From DATMXT01 sp035560415 (lineage in GTDB: Bacteria; Bacillota; Clostridia; Oscillospirales; Feifaniaceae), in assembly GCA_035560415.1 (NCBI GenBank), contig DATMZG010000133.1:1-12221 (forward strand): a stretch of DNA of 12,221 nt, written 5' to 3'. The notes beneath the pieces are model-generated. The model searched no databases. It was not told the DNA's origin and saw only the letters and a list, made by a program, of their open reading frames with translations. Of the stretch, positions 1 to 6,277 are shown in pieces. Position numbers and translations under genes: made by a program. How positions within the stretch are numbered: the stretch's first letter is position 1; each line of letters starts with the position of its first letter.

Positions 1-38
1 CCTGTCATGCAGTTGGGGAGGTTTTTTATGGCCTTCAC
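1..38 (-). CDS. Possible start of a further operon gene, cut by the window edge
   Basis: A GTG codon at 38..36 opens a frame that stays open to the window edge and reads V-K-A-I-K-N-L-P-N-C-M-T-G. A GGAG motif lies about seven bases before it, and the frame begins about 31 bases after the stop of the molybdoenzyme gene. This spacing suggests the reductase operon continues leftward. A competing ATG at 57..55 reads MYFGAGGEGHKKPPQLHD and has a poorer ribosome site. Thirteen residues are too few to assign a family, so the product is unknown. The call rests only on start-site quality and operon spacing. Confidence 0.35.
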   Translation of the reverse strand, partial: MKAIKNLPNCMT

Positions 39-69
39 CCCCGGCTCCAAAATACATGGGTTGACGCCC

Positions 70-2853
70 TCATGCCTTTTTCACCTCGACGAGATTTGTG
101 TGCTGCGGGTTGGCGTTGCCTAAGGGCGTCGCCCGGTGGGACATCGTGAGGACGTTGATGCTCCCGCGGGTCTCGACGCCATCTTTATCCGGCGTGTACC
201 AGGCGCCGGGGCTAGCGGCCACGACGCCTCTTGCGATGCGCTCGGTGACAAAGGCCGGAATGCGCATGCGCCCGCGCTCGTTATAGACCTCGACCGCGTC
301 CCCGTCCGAGATGCCGCGCGCCGCGGCGTCCGCCGTGTGGAGCCAGAGCCGCGGCGGCTCCAGCTCGTCGAGCCAGGCGTTTTGGTCGTGAACGCTGTGG
401 CAGCGCCGCTTGCTGTGAAAGCCGATGAGCTGCAGGGGGTAGACGGCCCGCAAGGGGTCCTCGGACCCCTCTTCTGCCGGCACATAGGCGGGAACGGCCG
501 GGACTTCGGGGAGCTGCCGGTCGTAGAGCTCTTTGATGAAAATTTCAATTTTGCCGGATGGGGTTTTGAAGGGCGTGCCCTTGTCGAAATTCTCCTGAAA
601 TGCGTTTCGCGGCAGCTTGGTGTCAAAGACCGCGATGGACTTCTCCTTGAAAGCGTCGTAGTCCGGGGCCTCCGGCATGAGCTTTTTAAAGTTCTCCCAC
701 GCGCCCCGCAGCCAGTCGTCAAGCGTCCTGTTGCCGGCGAAAAAGGCCTCTTCGAGGCCAAGGCGCTGCGCGACCTCGACAAGCCAGTCGAGCTCGAGCC
801 GGGAGCCGAACAGCGGCGGGATGGCGGCGTGGTTAAAGAGCATATAATCCTCTCCGCCCCATGGCGCGCAGAGGTTGTCGGTCTCAAAGAAGGAGGGGGC
901 CGGCAGCACGAGGTCGGCGCCCTTGGCGCTTGGCGTCATGAACAGGTCGGAGAGCACGATCAAATTTTCTTGCTCACTGTCGCGCAGAATCTGAAGGGTG
1001 TGGTTGATGTCGGAGTGCTGGTTTAGCAGCATGCCGCTGGCGAGGCTGAAGATGAGCTTGACTTTGGTGTCGAGCTTTTCGGCGCCTACAAGGCCGCGGC
1101 CGGCGTCCAGCGTCTCAGGGCAGGCGAGGGCCCGCCACCACTGGAAGACCGCAATGGAGACCTTGTAGGGGTTGTCGATGGGCGGGATGGCTGGCCGCGG
1201 GATGGAGGGGCGGGTCCAGGTGACGACCCCGCCGCCGGGCTTGCCAAAGCCGCCGGTCATGCAGGCCAGCGTCAGGATGCTGCGGTAGTTCTGCTCGCCG
1301 TTTACGGTGCGCTGCGGGCCGAGGCCCGGCAGCAGCAGGGCGTATTTTGCACCGGCGTATTCCACCGCCAGCGCCTCGATGTCGGCCGCGGGGACGCCGG
1401 TGATTTTCTCGGCCCAGGCCGGGGTCTTTTCCACCCCGTCCCTGACCCCTGAGAGGTAGGAGAAAAAGCTCTCGCCGGCGGGCACGCCCTCCGGCATGTG
1501 CGCCTCGTCAAAGCCGAGGCAAAACTTATCCATAAAGTCCTTGTCGTACAGCTTTTTCTCGCGGATGACGAAACACATGGCGGCGGCCAGGGCGCTGTCG
1601 GTGCCGGGGCGGATGGCAATCCACTTGTCGGCGGCCGCGACGGCCGTGTCGCTCCTGCGCGGGTCGACGACGATGATGCGGGTGCCGCGGCGCTTTGCCT
1701 CCATGAGCATGCGCTTTTGCGCGCTGCCGAAGTGATTGGTCACGAGGTTGTTGCCCCAGAGCAGCAGCAGCTTGGCGTTCAATATTTCTTCCTCGTGGCT
1801 GCCGATGACCATGTCGCCGAACATGCGCGGCAGGACAGCCAGTGCCCCGCCGATGGAGTAGGTGCTGTAGTAGCCGAGATATCCGCCGTTAAGGGCCAGC
1901 AGGCGGCGCAGCATGTCGCTGCCCCGCATGGGGCAGATGACGCCGGCCCCGGCCATGACATACCGGGAGCCCGGGCCCTCGGCTTCGGATGCCTTGATGG
2001 CGGCGGCGACTTTGTCCGCCGCCTCCTCCCAGGTGATGCGGCGGAACAGCCCCTCGCCCCGGCGGCCCACCCGCTCCATGGGGTAGCGCAGGCGGCGGGC
2101 GTTTAAAAAGGTCTGGCGGTAGGCGGCCCCTCTCGGGCAGCCGGAAAAATAGACCGGGGCGCCGCTGTCGGGGCCGATGGCGAGGACGCAGCCCTCCCGC
2201 ACCCGGGAGAGCATTTTGCACCGGCCGCCGCAGTCGTTGAAGCTGGCCTGGCTGACGGTGCGTTCATCTTCAAGCGGGATGGGCGGACGGCGTGTCCAAC
2301 CCCAGCTGTCAAAGGCGGCAAGCTGCGCTTCGCTTGGCAGAATTTCCCGTCCGGCGCCCGTCAGCGTCTCCTCGGCCAGGCGCAGCACTTCGAGCACTTC
2401 GGGGTGGCCGGTGACAAGTCTCAGCGCTTTACTCATGGCGCGCACGGTGTCGAGCGTGAACCGGTCGATGAAGTCCTGCGCGTCCCCGGCAAACTCTTCT
2501 TGGCCCGAAAGGGCGCACCGCGTGAGGTATTCGAGGAAGCGAAGCTGTTCGCCGACAAAGTCGGGCGGGTTGCCGTCCATACCCGCGGGCGCATATCCGC
2601 GCGCCTTGTAAAATGCGATGACCGCAAGCGTATCCTCGTTTAACAGAATGTCCATGCCGGAGATGCAGGCCGAAGCCCACAGCGGAATGTAGATGTTGGC
2701 GTCGGTCCCTTTGAAAAGCCGGTCGTATTCAAACTGCGTCAAAGTGGACTGGGTGCCGGCCAGCCGGCAGTTTTCTTTCCAAGCGGGGAGGTCCTCAAAA
2801 AAGAGGCGCAGCAGATGAAAGCGCGTGTACTCACTTAGCAATTTCCCGTTCAT
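70..2853 (-). CDS. DmsA-like molybdopterin oxidoreductase with fused N-terminal TorD-like chaperone domain
   Basis: Catalytic subunit of a DMSO-reductase-family enzyme of 927 residues; the substrate is unknown. Residues about 1-165 look like a TorD/DmsD/NarJ chaperone: FEYDRLF near 41, then PPDFVGEQLRFLEYL near 97-110, which matches the family's PDH..ELEFM motif. The DmsA-like part starts near 195. Its iron-sulfur motif is C208-x3-C212 with a later C239 in GCPRG; the position of the usual first cysteine is S204. RYPMERVGRRGEG and ITWEEA are typical of DmsA. YYSTYSIGG near 328-336 holds a candidate molybdenum-ligand serine (S333). Residues about 804-927 form the dinucleotide-binding domain (HS.HDQNAWL, GAWYTPD). 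No Tat signal is visible. The start is ATG at 2853: it overlaps the upstream TGA as ATGA and follows a GGGGGCGG site. An in-frame ATG at 2919 would add 22 unlikely residues inside the upstream gene. The family is secure; the physiological role is open. Confidence 0.93.
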   Translation of the reverse strand: MNGKLLSEYTRFHLLRLFFEDLPAWKENCRLAGTQSTLTQFEYDRLFKGTDANIYIPLWASACISGMDILLNEDTLAVIAFYKARGYAPAGMDGNPPDFVGEQLRFLEYLTRCALSGQEEFAGDAQDFIDRFTLDTVRAMSKALRLVTGHPEVLEVLRLAEETLTGAGREILPSEAQLAAFDSWGWTRRPPIPLEDERTVSQASFNDCGGRCKMLSRVREGCVLAIGPDSGAPVYFSGCPRGAAYRQTFLNARRLRYPMERVGRRGEGLFRRITWEEAADKVAAAIKASEAEGPGSRYVMAGAGVICPMRGSDMLRRLLALNGGYLGYYSTYSIGGALAVLPRMFGDMVIGSHEEEILNAKLLLLWGNNLVTNHFGSAQKRMLMEAKRRGTRIIVVDPRRSDTAVAAADKWIAIRPGTDSALAAAMCFVIREKKLYDKDFMDKFCLGFDEAHMPEGVPAGESFFSYLSGVRDGVEKTPAWAEKITGVPAADIEALAVEYAGAKYALLLPGLGPQRTVNGEQNYRSILTLACMTGGFGKPGGGVVTWTRPSIPRPAIPPIDNPYKVSIAVFQWWRALACPETLDAGRGLVGAEKLDTKVKLIFSLASGMLLNQHSDINHTLQILRDSEQENLIVLSDLFMTPSAKGADLVLPAPSFFETDNLCAPWGGEDYMLFNHAAIPPLFGSRLELDWLVEVAQRLGLEEAFFAGNRTLDDWLRGAWENFKKLMPEAPDYDAFKEKSIAVFDTKLPRNAFQENFDKGTPFKTPSGKIEIFIKELYDRQLPEVPAVPAYVPAEEGSEDPLRAVYPLQLIGFHSKRRCHSVHDQNAWLDELEPPRLWLHTADAAARGISDGDAVEVYNERGRMRIPAFVTERIARGVVAASPGAWYTPDKDGVETRGSINVLTMSHRATPLGNANPQHTNLVEVKKA

Positions 2854-4037
2854 TTCGCCGCCCCCCGTAAGATTTCCTGTTTTAACCCCTCCATGCCCGA
2901 AAGGTTGCCGAGAATGCACCCGCCCACGAGCCGCCCGCCCGAGTAAAACCGCTTTTCCACGGCGAAGGGCAGCCGGGCGTTGATGGAGAAATCGCTAAAC
3001 CGGCGCTCTGTCACGTCGCATTCATAGGTTTTCTCTGGATTTTGGCCGAGATCGCCGAGGGCGAAGAGGCTCATGAGCTCGCTGTTTAAGATGAGCGAAG
3101 CGTCAAACGGGGCGAGCTTCTCCTCTCCCCCGGCGGCGTTGGCGCCGGCGATCATACCCTCCGCCACCGCCTGCGACCAGAGGGCGACGTTGACGCCCTC
3201 GTATTCGGCGCAGTCGCCGCAGGCCCAAATATCCGGCGCGCTTGTCTCCATGCGCGCATTCACGATGATGGCCCGCCCGCAGGCAATGCCCGCCGCCTGC
3301 GCCACCGCGATATTGGCCTTTTGCCCGCAGGAGACCATCACGAGCCCGCAGGGGAAGACCCTGCCGTCTGCGAGCCTCACCCACTGCGCCCGGCCGTCGC
3401 CGCCGATCTCCTCGACCGTGACGCCGGTGTGGATATGCAGGCCGGTCAGAAGCGACTGCAGCCGCGCGGAGGTGTCGGGGTCGAGCTGCCGCGGCATGAG
3501 GCGGGGCAGCGCCTCGAGCACCGTGACCTCCATGCCGTAGCGCGAAAGCTCCAAGGCGATTTCAAGCCCGATGACCCCGCCGCCGATGATGACGGCGCGC
3601 TCCTCGCCCACGGCCGACCGCTTCATGCGCCGCACATCCTCGAGCGTGCGCACCGTCAAAACGCCCGGCAGCTCCACCCCTTTGAAGGGCGGCACAAAAT
3701 TGGTTCCACCGAGGGCGTAGACGCACTTTTCAAAGCGGATTGCCCCGTCCTCCAGTGTGACTGTTTTTTGCGCGGTGTCAAGGGCAAGGACTTGCCGACT
3801 AAGCAGGAGTTCAATGCGCTGCCCCTCGTACCAGTTGTCCTCGTGCAGCGCGACGCAGGCCCGGCGCAGTGAGCGCAGCGGCGTCTTGCTCAGCATCGGG
3901 CGCTTATAAGTCATCTCCTTCTCACCTGAGACGAGGACTATGCGCCCCTCGGGGTCCCTGTCCCGGATGGCCGCGGCCGCCGTCACACCCGCGGCGCCCG
4001 AGCCCAAAACCACATATTTCGTCTGAATCTCATTCAT
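2850..4037 (-). CDS. NAD(P)H-dependent FAD oxidoreductase (rubredoxin reductase / NirB-like family)
   Basis: A 395-residue two-dinucleotide-fold flavoprotein. The FAD-binding motif GSGAAG lies at 12-17, the NAD(P)-binding GGGVIGLE at 152-159, and the second FAD motif (DIWACGDCAEY) near 269-279. This layout is that of nitrite-reductase NirB N-terminal domains, rubredoxin reductases and NorW. In this operon it lies between the DmsB-like and DmsA-like genes, so by inference it passes electrons from NAD(P)H to the iron-sulfur subunit, replacing a quinol-oxidising membrane anchor. The ATG at 4037 overlaps the end of the upstream gene by eight bases and has a strong GGAGGTGA site seven bases before it. 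Its own TGA overlaps the ATG of the catalytic subunit. There is no signal peptide, so it should be cytoplasmic. NADH versus NADPH preference cannot be told. Confidence 0.9.
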   Translation of the reverse strand: MNEIQTKYVVLGSGAAGVTAAAAIRDRDPEGRIVLVSGEKEMTYKRPMLSKTPLRSLRRACVALHEDNWYEGQRIELLLSRQVLALDTAQKTVTLEDGAIRFEKCVYALGGTNFVPPFKGVELPGVLTVRTLEDVRRMKRSAVGEERAVIIGGGVIGLEIALELSRYGMEVTVLEALPRLMPRQLDPDTSARLQSLLTGLHIHTGVTVEEIGGDGRAQWVRLADGRVFPCGLVMVSCGQKANIAVAQAAGIACGRAIIVNARMETSAPDIWACGDCAEYEGVNVALWSQAVAEGMIAGANAAGGEEKLAPFDASLILNSELMSLFALGDLGQNPEKTYECDVTERRFSDFSINARLPFAVEKRFYSGGRLVGGCILGNLSGMEGLKQEILRGAAK

Positions 4038-4578
4038 GGCCGGTCACCTCCAACGTTTTCGGTTTGCAAATTCGGGTGGAAGGCTCAGTCTGTGCGGGTT
4101 CAGGCAGGAAGGGGAGGGCGAGGACTTCTCCCTCGGCCTCATCGATTTCGCCGAAACGCAGGCTCTTTGTCGGGCAGGCGGCCACACAGGCGGGCGGCAG
4201 GCCCTGCTCCCGCAGCGCAAGGCAGGTGTCGCACTTTTGCGCGACGCCCCTCGTCAGAGAAAACGACACCTCGCCGTAGGGGCAGTTCCAGTAGCACCGG
4301 CCGCAGCCGATGCAAAGGGCGTCGTTATGGAGGACAAGGCCGTCCTCCGCTTTGTACATGGCGCCGGTGGGACAGACAAGGGTGCAGGCCGGCTTTTCGC
4401 AGTGGTTGCAGGTGAAGGAGAAGGGGAGCTCCCGCTTCCCCGTCGGCGTCTCCGCGGTGCAGATGCCGGCCCGGCGAAAATATTCGCCGGGCAGCAGGTC
4501 GTGCCGGTCCTTGCAGGCCACCTGGCAGGAGCCGCAGCCGATGCAGGTGTTCATATCGTAAAAGAAGCGTTTGCGCAT
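4030..4578 (-). CDS. DmsB-like electron-transfer subunit with four 4Fe-4S sites
   Basis: A 182-residue ferredoxin-like protein that carries electrons to the molybdenum subunit. Sixteen cysteines fall into four groups: 12/15/18/22 (CIGCGSCQVAC), 57/60/65/69 (CNHCEKPACTLVCP), 89/92/95/99 (CIGCGRCYWNCP) and 116/119/131/135 (CDTCLALREQG..ACVAACP). This is the DmsB/PhsB/NrfC pattern, and the length is slightly below E. coli DmsB (about 205). It is the first gene of the operon. GGAGGT at 4594..4589 precedes the ATG by ten bases. No DmsC-like membrane anchor follows, unlike the E. coli dms operon. The last 30 or so residues are proline-rich and not conserved in type. The family is certain. Whether the complex reduces DMSO, TMAO, selenate, sulfur compounds or something else cannot be decided. 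Confidence 0.93.
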   Translation of the reverse strand: MRKRFFYDMNTCIGCGSCQVACKDRHDLLPGEYFRRAGICTAETPTGKRELPFSFTCNHCEKPACTLVCPTGAMYKAEDGLVLHNDALCIGCGRCYWNCPYGEVSFSLTRGVAQKCDTCLALREQGLPPACVAACPTKSLRFGEIDEAEGEVLALPFLPEPAQTEPSTRICKPKTLEVTGHE

Positions 4579-4626
4579 GTGGATAAGTACCTCCGCTTTT
4601 CCGTTGTTCTATATATGACTATAATC

Positions 4627-4667
4627 GTCCATGTGCATTTCGGCGCAAGCCGAAAAATCGCACGGAC
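4627..4667. repeat. Extended imperfect inverted repeat in the leader region of the reductase operon
   Basis: An outer stem pairs gtcc-at-gtgc (4627-4636) with gcacggac (4660-4667), leaving a two-base bulge. An inner stem pairs tttcggc (4638-4644) with gccgaaa (4649-4655) around a GCAA loop. It lies about 50-90 bases before the DmsB start on the minus strand. It could be an operator or an RNA hairpin in the leader. Near it, TATAGT and TATAGA are possible -10 boxes (4608-4623), but I find no good -35 box at correct spacing. That would fit a promoter needing an activator, but this is only inference. Confidence 0.55.
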
Positions 4668-4678
4668 AATAAAATCAT

Positions 4679-4707
4679 ATATAATAGCCGCTCTGCGGCT
4701 ATTATAT
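4679..4707. repeat. Perfect 13-bp stem-loop with three-base loop
   Basis: Arms atataatagccgc (4679-4691) and gcggctattatat (4695-4707) are exact reverse complements around TCT. The outer ends are AT-rich. It lies between the lipoprotein terminator and the reductase operon. On the minus strand it is followed by ATATGATTTTATT, so it could act as a second weak terminator or as a regulatory site for the reductase operon. TATAAT occurs in each arm, but neither copy has a matching -35 box. Confidence 0.6.
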
Positions 4708-4734
4708 CATATGCGCAACCGGGAGCGGAGCCCT

Positions 4735-4756
4735 TTTTGCGGGAAATGCCGCAAAA
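4735..4756. repeat. 8-bp stem-loop next to the terminator
   Basis: ttttgcgg (4735-4742) pairs with ccgcaaaa (4749-4756) around a six-base loop. It directly adjoins the stronger terminator hairpin on the minus-strand downstream side and may extend that terminator region. Confidence 0.45.
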
Positions 4757-4757
4757 T

Positions 4758-4799
4758 GCCCCCGGACGCGGGGAAATGACCGCGTCCGGGGGCGTTTTT
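4758..4799. terminator. Strong intrinsic terminator after the lipoprotein gene, possibly bidirectional
   Basis: A perfect 14-bp GC-rich stem, gcccccggacgcgg (4758-4771) with its complement (4780-4793), surrounds an eight-base loop. It begins 20 bases past the stop of the lipoprotein gene in the direction of transcription. On the plus strand it is followed by GTTTTT (4794-4799). On the minus strand the tail is only ATTTT. It therefore best separates the lipoprotein gene from the reductase operon and may also stop antisense transcripts. Confidence 0.8.
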
Positions 4800-4813
4800 A
4801 AATAGGCAAAAGC

Positions 4814-5653
4814 TCAGCTTTGGGTGGTGCCCGGCCCCTCGCCCTGGTCCTCCCGCTCGCAGGAGGTGTAAATAAAGAGGTTGTCCTGCCCGTCCGTATC
4901 GGCAAGGGTAAAGGTGACGGTCAGCCGGTCGTCGACCTCGAACTTCTCATCGTAGTCGTCGTCCAGCAGCATATCGGCGATTTTATCCCGCAGGGTCTGC
5001 GCATTTTCGGGCGGCGTCCGGATGCCCAGCTCATCCATGACGGCCTTCATGTTGGGCGACACGTCGTTGTAGCTGTCCGAAAAGTCGAGGTCGTAAAACG
5101 AAATGCCGTCAAACGAGGCGCGAAAGACATCGTCGCCGAGCTTTGAGATGTCTGTCAGCCGGAAATACTCGGTTCCCATCGTGTCCCACCCGACGGGCTC
5201 GTACACGCCCCCGCCATAGGTGAGATAGGCCGAGTCCCCGTGCTCATAGGAGATGTCTCCAAAATACCGCGAAACGGTCTCCTCAAAAGTCTCCTTTGTG
5301 ACAGTGCCCTCGTATTCGGGCTCCTCCGCCGCCGCAAGGTTGAAGACGTAAAAGGAGAGCCCGTCCCAGCTCAGGCTCTGCCGGTCCTTGAAGGCGGGCA
5401 AAAAGCGCAGTTCAAAGGGGTGTTCGCTGTAATAGTCGAGAAAAAGCTTCGTCAAGTTGTCGTCAGCCGCAAGCTGCTCCTCCGTCAGCGCCTTTGCCAA
5501 AGGGTCGTCCGGCTCATCCGAAGTGTCGGGGGGTGCCGGCGTTTCGTCTCCGGACGGGGGTGTCTCGTCATTACTTGGCGGTGTGGTCCCGCAGGCGGCG
5601 AACACCGCCAGGCAAAAAACGAGCAGCAGGGTCAATATCAGGTTTTTTCGCAA
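4814..5653 (-). CDS. Secreted lipoprotein of unknown function
   Basis: A 279-residue protein that begins with a lipoprotein signal peptide: basic start (MRKN), hydrophobic stretch, and lipobox VFAAC with the lipidated cysteine at 21. A proline- and acid-rich linker follows (about 22-52, with repeated DETPPSGDETP-like units). The remaining acidic globular domain has many aromatic residues (FYVFNL, YLTYGGGVYEPVGW, GISFYDLDF), suggesting a beta-rich extracellular domain. I recognise no family. The start is a TTG at 5653, supported by AGGAGGT seven bases upstream; a nearby ATG lies in another frame. It is probably its own transcription unit, with 162 bases to the upstream gene and a strong terminator after it. 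It should sit outside the membrane. Its link to either flanking cluster is unknown. Confidence 0.85.
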   Translation of the reverse strand: MRKNLILTLLLVFCLAVFAACGTTPPSNDETPPSGDETPAPPDTSDEPDDPLAKALTEEQLAADDNLTKLFLDYYSEHPFELRFLPAFKDRQSLSWDGLSFYVFNLAAAEEPEYEGTVTKETFEETVSRYFGDISYEHGDSAYLTYGGGVYEPVGWDTMGTEYFRLTDISKLGDDVFRASFDGISFYDLDFSDSYNDVSPNMKAVMDELGIRTPPENAQTLRDKIADMLLDDDYDEKFEVDDRLTVTFTLADTDGQDNLFIYTSCEREDQGEGPGTTQS

Positions 5654-5660
5654 GAGAAGG

Positions 5661-5667
5661 ACCTCCT
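5661..5667 (-). promoter_or_regulatory. Ribosome binding site that fixes the TTG start of the lipoprotein gene
   Basis: AGGAGGT on the minus strand, seven bases before TTG at 5653..5651. No in-frame ATG gives a complete lipoprotein signal peptide, so this site decides the start. Confidence 0.8.
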
Positions 5668-5686
5668 GTACATGATAAAGTCACTC

Positions 5687-5709
5687 GGTAGCTATGACGA
5701 TAGCTTACC
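5687..5709. repeat. Bulged inverted repeat upstream of the lipoprotein gene
   Basis: GGTA-A-GCTAT and ATAGC-TACC (minus-strand reading) form a 9-bp stem with one bulged A and a four-base CGTC loop. It lies about 35 bases upstream of the TTG start, a position suiting an operator or leader hairpin. I find no convincing sigma-A promoter around it. Confidence 0.4.
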
Positions 5710-5768
5710 CAAATATGTGCCATATCATGTCAGTAGCCCCAGCCGGAACTCGTTTTCCCCGATGTACA

Positions 5769-5817
5769 AAGCCTTGCGCTTCCAATCTGCATATATATTT
5801 CCTTTGCGCCAAGGCTT
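5769..5817. repeat. Inverted repeat overlapping the stop of the four-helix membrane protein gene
   Basis: On the minus strand AAGCCTTGGCGC (5817-5806) pairs with GCGCAAGGCTT (5779-5769), with one bulged G and a loop of 26 bases. It starts inside the TAA stop codon. There is no proper T-tract, so it may be a weak terminator or an mRNA 3' stabilising stem. The 20-codon ATG frame inside it is not convincing as a gene. Confidence 0.4.
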
Positions 5818-6265
5818 AGGAGTTCCCGCCGGCCTTGCCTGCTTTTATTCGCCTGAGAAAGACGGCGCTTGTGACGAGCCAGCCCGTGCTGACGATTATG
5901 TTCACAACACTCGCCCACAGAAACCGCTCCTGTGTAAAGAACGCCTCTATCCCATAGAGCGGAGTGAGAAAAATGATGATAAGCGGGAAATCGATTCCCG
6001 GCACCCGGATGGCGTCGTTTAGGTTGACAAGTAAGGTGAGAATGGCGCCCGCAAGAGTGCCGGCCCCCCAGCCAATTGAAAATTTCAACCTCCGGCGGCT
6101 GCTCCCTGACTGCAAAATGAACAGATACCATGTGAGGATGTACAAAACCGAAAGGGCCGTATGATACCATTTTGAAGGGCTTCCCATGACAAATTCTCCG
6201 AAGTTCATCCCGTATGCAAACAGCGTGACGACGGCGAACCAGGCGATAAACAGCGTTTTTTTCAC
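5816..6265 (-). CDS. Small four-helix membrane protein, third gene of the two-component operon
   Basis: A 149-residue hydrophobic protein. Likely membrane segments lie at about 5-25, 36-53, 65-84 plus a hydrophobic run near 92-107, and 117-136, with a basic cytoplasmic tail (RRIKAGKAGG). I recognise no family or catalytic motif. It starts with GTG at 6265; AAAGGAGG lies six bases upstream and the gene begins 12 bases after the TAA of the sensor kinase, so it is almost surely co-transcribed with it. Such a third gene often helps sensing or is the operon's output, but here that is only inference. It could be an accessory sensor of the kinase or an unrelated envelope protein. Confidence 0.8.
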   Translation of the reverse strand: MKKTLFIAWFAVVTLFAYGMNFGEFVMGSPSKWYHTALSVLYILTWYLFILQSGSSRRRLKFSIGWGAGTLAGAILTLLVNLNDAIRVPGIDFPLIIIFLTPLYGIEAFFTQERFLWASVVNIIVSTGWLVTSAVFLRRIKAGKAGGNS

Positions 6266-6277
6266 AGCGCGCCTCCT

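Noticed and set aside
136..1026. Long plus-strand open frame (296 codons) opposite the molybdoenzyme gene
   Set aside because: It lies fully antisense to a clear family gene. GC-rich codon bias creates such frames, and the translation has no family features.
1498..2106. Plus-strand open frame of 202 codons
   Set aside because: Antisense shadow of the conserved DmsA-like domain; His/Ala/Gly-rich composition without motifs.
2854..2919. 22-residue N-terminal extension of the molybdoenzyme
   Set aside because: It overlaps the upstream gene by about 70 bases and lacks a ribosome site. The ATG at 2853 forms an ATGA overlap with a good site.
4579..4757. Moco riboswitch upstream of the molybdoenzyme operon
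   Set aside because: Only two simple stem-loops are visible. I cannot trace the multi-helix layout, so the claim is not supported.
5757..5819. 20-codon ATG frame after the four-helix membrane protein
   Set aside because: Too short, with a weak AGGA site, and it lies inside an inverted repeat. It could be chance.
5240..6022. Plus-strand open frame of 260 codons across the lipoprotein start and membrane protein gene
   Set aside because: It crosses two well-supported minus-strand genes and their ribosome sites, and no coherent domain is seen.
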